A DNA stretch of 64,000 nucleotides, taken from assembly GCA_964621605.1 (NCBI GenBank), contig CAZUMJ010000002.1:62001-126000 (forward strand). Reading direction: 5' to 3'. The translations under genes were made by a program, and so were the position numbers. The DNA is from CAZUMJ01 sp964621605 (GTDB lineage: Bacteria; Actinomycetota; Acidimicrobiia; Acidimicrobiales; Iamiaceae). Shown here in pieces: positions 63,943 through 64,000 of the stretch (its first letter is position 1; each line of letters opens with the position of its first letter). A model generated the notes under the pieces. That model ran no database searches, had not been told where the DNA came from, and saw only the letters and a program-made list of their open reading frames with translations.

Positions 63943-64000
63943 GGCGGTGCCTTCGAGCAGATTCGGGCGCGGGAACGCCCCGCGCGCCACCGATGACGGG

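Overview
This is a high-GC chromosomal segment from an actinobacterium. The most likely group is Acidimicrobiia (Ilumatobacter/Iamia/Microthrix-like), inferred from gene content and not from any search. Supporting signs are the housekeeping cluster mfd - foldase - mazG - eno - ftsB - DUF501/ppx, an F420-type luciferase-like oxidoreductase, a Pmt-type mannosyltransferase, many GTG starts, 4-bp GTGA stop/start overlaps, and several TANNNT boxes lying 6-8 nt before a start codon (leaderless promoters). I see no IS element, integrase, phage gene, CRISPR array or rRNA.

Layout. (1) 1-4762: a Pel-like exopolysaccharide locus, with a PelF-like glycosyltransferase and a partial membrane-protein gene running off the left edge, divergent from a PelA-like lipoprotein deacetylase. 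(2) 4769-12646: an ABC-F ATPase, a serine hydrolase, a luciferase-like oxidoreductase, an SDR, a TetR regulator with a clear palindromic operator, a ferritin-like putative diiron protein and an MFS transporter. (3) 12708-18730: a divergent pair made of a membrane-anchored homologue of HELTHALQDQ-type peptidases that has lost its zinc ligands and a sigma-factor-like protein fused through a membrane helix to an extracytoplasmic domain; then a DUF2233-like lipoprotein and an alpha/beta hydrolase. (4) 18994-26026: a 1,400-residue lipoprotein with six tandem ricin-B lectin domains, a small lipoprotein, tRNA-Leu(UAA), a 5'-truncated secreted-protein gene, a small conserved protein and a PD-(D/E)XK nuclease with an Fe-S cysteine pattern.

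(5) 26070-42143: a cell-surface glycan region. It holds rmlD-rmlB, a PqqD/HPr-kinase-like protein preceded by a tiny leaderless ORF, a Wzc-like chain-length/kinase protein, an NTP_transf_5 nucleotidyltransferase, a Tat-exported surface protein, a WbaP-like initiating sugar-phosphate transferase, a GT4 glycosyltransferase, a second PqqD-like protein, an ABC exporter, a PlsC-type acyltransferase, an NAD-dependent epimerase and an APH-like kinase. The kinase + PqqD + nucleotidyltransferase set is the set of tailoring enzymes known from phosphorylated lasso peptides and from poorly understood kinase-related modules in polysaccharide loci. (6) 42177-51253: an enoyl-CoA hydratase, a GNAT, an aldose 1-epimerase, a DUF501-Ppx/GppA fusion, two tandem SGNH-acyltransferase-3 paralogues and a PAP2-family membrane enzyme. 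(7) 51330-63942: Pmt, a small lipoprotein, FtsB, enolase, an unrecognised 847-residue protein, MazG, a PPIase lipoprotein and Mfd.

Much of the window therefore concerns making, decorating, exporting and sensing the cell envelope. The strongest candidates for undescribed biology are the PqqD/HprK/nucleotidyltransferase module (28125-37086), the pseudo-peptidase and membrane-tethered sigma pair (12708-16407), and the six-lectin lipoprotein. All functional calls come from reading motifs by eye; no database was consulted.
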